This document shows, piece after piece, positions 5,010-6,603 of a DNA stretch of 6,603 bases. How positions within the stretch are numbered: position 1 is the stretch's first letter; each line of letters begins with the position of its first letter. This DNA is from Methanobacteriota archaeon (GTDB lineage Archaea; Halobacteriota; Methanosarcinia; Methanosarcinales; Methanosarcinaceae). Made by a program: the position numbers and the translations under genes. Where the stretch lies: the NCBI GenBank assembly GCA_030837265.1, contig JAUPKV010000038.1:1-6603 (forward strand), written 5' to 3'. The notes below the pieces were generated by a model that saw only the letters and a program-made list of their open reading frames with translations, was not told the origin of the DNA and ran no database searches.

Positions 5010-5093
5010 GGCAATGAATAAAGAACAAACAGAAAAATAGTGTAGCTAAAGTTCTGTACGTTCACAATATGTTTGACTCTGTTTCCTCTTCAT

Positions 5094-5114
5094 TTTTCAT
5101 AAATATCATGAAAA
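5094..5114. promoter_or_regulatory. Short inverted repeat upstream of the propeller gene
   Basis: TTTTCAT-AAATATC-ATGAAAA, with perfect 7-base arms, lies 68 bases before the ATG. The centre resembles a TATA element (CATAAATA), so this could be a promoter with an overlapping operator, or simply AT-rich symmetry. Confidence 0.3.
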
Positions 5115-5182
5115 TTCGTATTTGAAAAACGGTAAAAATTCTAAGACGAAATTATTACACGATAAGACAAAGGAGAAAAAAT

Positions 5183-6208
5183 ATGAAAGATAATAAAAAG
5201 TTACATTCCGCAGCTTTAGCTTCGGTAGCTATTGTTTTCTTTTTATTTGTATTTTCATCTGCAGCATCGGCGTCCAATGCAGATAATTCTCATGATGTGA
5301 CCTCAAAGAATATAGGTATTGAAACTCAGATAACCACCAATGGATCTGAGCAATCTTATCCGGCCATCTATGGAAATAGAGTAGTGTGGATGGATAACCG
5401 TAATGGAAATTATGACATATACATGTATGATATTTCTACTAAAAAGGAAACCAGAATCACAACTGGTGAATCAGAGCAGTCATTTCCTAATATCTATGGA
5501 AATCGGATAGTGTGGATGGATAAACGTAATGGAAATTGGGATGTCTACATGTACGATATTTCCACTAAAAAAGAAACCCGGATCACAACTAATGAATCTG
5601 ATCAGTCATTTCCTGACATATTTGAAAATAAGCTGGTGTGGATGGATTACCGTAATGGAAACTGGGATGTCTACATGTACGATATTTTCACTAAAAAGGA
5701 AACCAGGGTAACCACAGATGGATCATCCCATCAAGGGCCTGCTATCTACGAGAATAGGATAGTGTGGGATGATGACCGAAATCAAAATGCAGATTATAAA
5801 ACCGATATTTACATGTACGACATTTCCACTAAAAAAGAAAAGAGGATAACTCCAGATGAATCATATCATTACGTTCCGTCAATCTACTACAACAAGATAG
5901 TTTGGATGGATGATCGCAATAGAAATTATGACATCTACATGTACGACATTTCCACTAAAAAGGAAACCAGGATCACAACTAATGAATCAGAGCAGTCATA
6001 TCCTGACATCTATGGAAATAAGCTAGTGTGGATGGATAACCGTAATGGGAACTTTGATGTCTACGCATACGACATTTCCATTAAAAAAGAAAAGAGGATC
6101 ACCTTCAATTCATCAGCTTCAATCTATCCTGAAATTTATGGTAACAAGATAGTGTGGATGGATAACCGTAACGGAAACTGGGATATCTATATGGAGATAT
6201 TAAAATAA
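5183..6208 (+). CDS. Secreted seven-repeat TolB-like beta-propeller protein
   Basis: A 341-residue exported protein. Residues 1-30 are a Sec signal peptide: KDNKK, a hydrophobic core ALASVAIVFFLFVF, and an A-S-A cleavage site before S31. Residues 49-341 are seven consecutive repeats of about 42 residues with the core ITTNxSEQSYPxIYGNxxVW, then MDNRNGNxDIYMYD, then ISTKKETR. The W-x-D-x-R-N-x-N-x-D-(I/V)-Y pattern is that of TolB/PD40-type propeller blades, and seven blades would close a complete propeller. Blade 4 (175-220) carries a 4-residue insertion; blade 7 (305-341) stops early at DIYMEILK. There is no C-terminal membrane helix or PKD domain, so it is probably released or held at the surface non-covalently. 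AGGAG lies 7 bases before the ATG. No operon partner is visible. Such propellers bind ligands or proteins; the partner is unknown and nothing suggests an enzyme. Confidence 0.92.
   Translation: MKDNKKLHSAALASVAIVFFLFVFSSAASASNADNSHDVTSKNIGIETQITTNGSEQSYPAIYGNRVVWMDNRNGNYDIYMYDISTKKETRITTGESEQSFPNIYGNRIVWMDKRNGNWDVYMYDISTKKETRITTNESDQSFPDIFENKLVWMDYRNGNWDVYMYDIFTKKETRVTTDGSSHQGPAIYENRIVWDDDRNQNADYKTDIYMYDISTKKEKRITPDESYHYVPSIYYNKIVWMDDRNRNYDIYMYDISTKKETRITTNESEQSYPDIYGNKLVWMDNRNGNFDVYAYDISIKKEKRITFNSSASIYPEIYGNKIVWMDNRNGNWDIYMEILK
5327..6205 (+). repeat. Seven in-frame repeats of about 126 bp within the propeller gene
   Basis: The blades correspond to residues 49-90, 91-132, 133-174, 175-220, 221-262, 263-304 and 305-341. 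The DNA is also strongly repeated: the segment encoding YMYDISTKKETR recurs with few changes. This implies recent internal duplication or ongoing gene conversion and makes the locus prone to copy-number change. Confidence 0.93.
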
Positions 6209-6328
6209 TAATAAAAAAGTAATAATTTAATGCATTGTGGAGTTATTATAAAAGGCTGTATTGCAAAGGTTCTGTAAAGTCATATTTAGTCAGAAATCAT
6301 TATACGCAAAACCTATACAGTCTAAGAC

Positions 6329-6369
6329 TAAAAATAGCTACATTTCTTGAAAAAACGTAGCTATTTTTA
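6329..6369. terminator. Strong hairpin flanked by A and T runs, possible bidirectional terminator
   Basis: TAAAAATAGCTAC (6329-6341) pairs perfectly with GTAGCTATTTTTA (6357-6369) across a 15-base loop. The stem begins with an A run and ends with a T run, so a transcript in either direction would end in U-rich sequence. It lies 120 bases after the propeller stop codon, farther than usual for a terminator; archaeal termination often needs only U runs. A role as a mobile-element end cannot be excluded. Confidence 0.45.
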
Positions 6370-6446
6370 ATTGATTTTAGATCATTTTCCAGTAGTGTAT
6401 CAGCTTTTCTCAAAAGTAAATCGATATCTACAGACCCCGAGAAAAG

Positions 6447-6556
6447 TGCCTATGTGTTTATCATAGAATTTTTGCATTTAATGGTGTGGGTTTATCGAAG
6501 GAAACAAGCGTATTCCTATAACCTATGTAACAATTGAGAAAACAAACACATAGGCA
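6447..6556. repeat. 13-bp perfect inverted repeat bounding a 110-bp segment
   Basis: TGCCTATGTGTTT (6447-6459) and AAACACATAGGCA (6544-6556) are exact inverse copies, 84 bases apart. An internal CCTATGT (6522-6528) can also pair with part of the right arm (6548-6554). The arrangement could be a small non-autonomous element with terminal inverted repeats, or an RNA leader with two alternative stems. No target-site duplication is obvious at its edges. Confidence 0.5.
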
Positions 6557-6603
6557 ATTATGGAAAATTCAGCTTAGAAATGGTAATTTCCATTATAATA
6601 ATC

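Larger units (their letters stand above)
4583..5182. other. 600-base region without an intact gene
   Basis: It lies between the transposase relic and the propeller gene. It contains a possible histidine-kinase tail fragment (4905-5009), a short inverted repeat (5094-5114) and the ribosome binding site of the next gene (AGGAG, 5171-5175). Open frames of 60-80 codons exist on both strands but lack ribosome binding sites and protein-like character. No RNA gene is recognised. The plus-strand promoter of the propeller gene should lie in the last 150 bases. Confidence 0.55.
6209..6603. other. 395-base region without a supported gene
   Basis: No ORF with a ribosome binding site or recognisable protein is visible on either strand. 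The region contains a strong hairpin at 6329-6369 and a 13-base inverted repeat at 6447-6459 and 6544-6556. A gene may begin beyond the right edge. Confidence 0.6.

Noticed and set aside
4850..5065. Minus-strand open frame of 71 codons upstream of the propeller gene
   Set aside because: It has no ribosome binding site, no family resemblance, and its hydrophobic look is expected from AT-rich antisense sequence.

Overview
The window reads as archaeal chromosome from a Methanosarcina-like methanogen. The DNA is AT-rich and promoter regions carry TATA-box-like elements. The gene content fits: a UspA-type stress protein, a DUF5788-like protein otherwise known from euryarchaea, a secreted seven-repeat beta-propeller of the kind common in Methanosarcina, and debris of IS5-type and IS200/IS605-type transposons. 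The assignment rests on gene character and was not checked by any search.

Layout. 1-425 is the 3' part of a universal stress protein gene (+). 583-1035 is a DUF5788-like gene (+). 1036-1427 is a degraded gap with an IS200/IS605 transposase scrap. 1428-2658 (-) is a two-gene operon: a thioredoxin-fold lipoprotein followed by the membrane thiol-electron transporter CcdA. 2659-3042 is the divergent control region. 3043-3402 (+) is an ArsR-family repressor. 3451-3792 (-) is an AhpD-like carboxymuconolactone-decarboxylase-family protein with a cysteine-rich tail, converging on arsR. Upstream of it on the same strand, 3938-4105 is a small acidic ORF with a strong ribosome binding site, overlapped in another frame by a possible 35-residue membrane peptide (3925-4032). 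4304-4582 is a wrecked IS5-family transposase. 4583-5182 has no intact gene. 5183-6208 (+) is the secreted beta-propeller. 6209-6603 has no gene but two strong inverted repeats.

The most interesting part is 1428-4206. A dyad TATCAA-N6-TTGATA occurs perfectly before arsR (2987-3004) and before the small acidic ORF (4189-4206), with a weaker copy before the lipoprotein-ccdA operon (2716-2733). The simplest reading is one ArsR-type repressor with a CVC metal-binding motif that controls itself and two flanking transcription units. These would make a thiol-redox system: CcdA passes reducing equivalents across the membrane to the lipoprotein, while the AhpD-like protein works with a CxxC pair in the cytoplasm. 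The inducer (arsenite, another thiophilic metal, or redox stress) cannot be read from the sequence.
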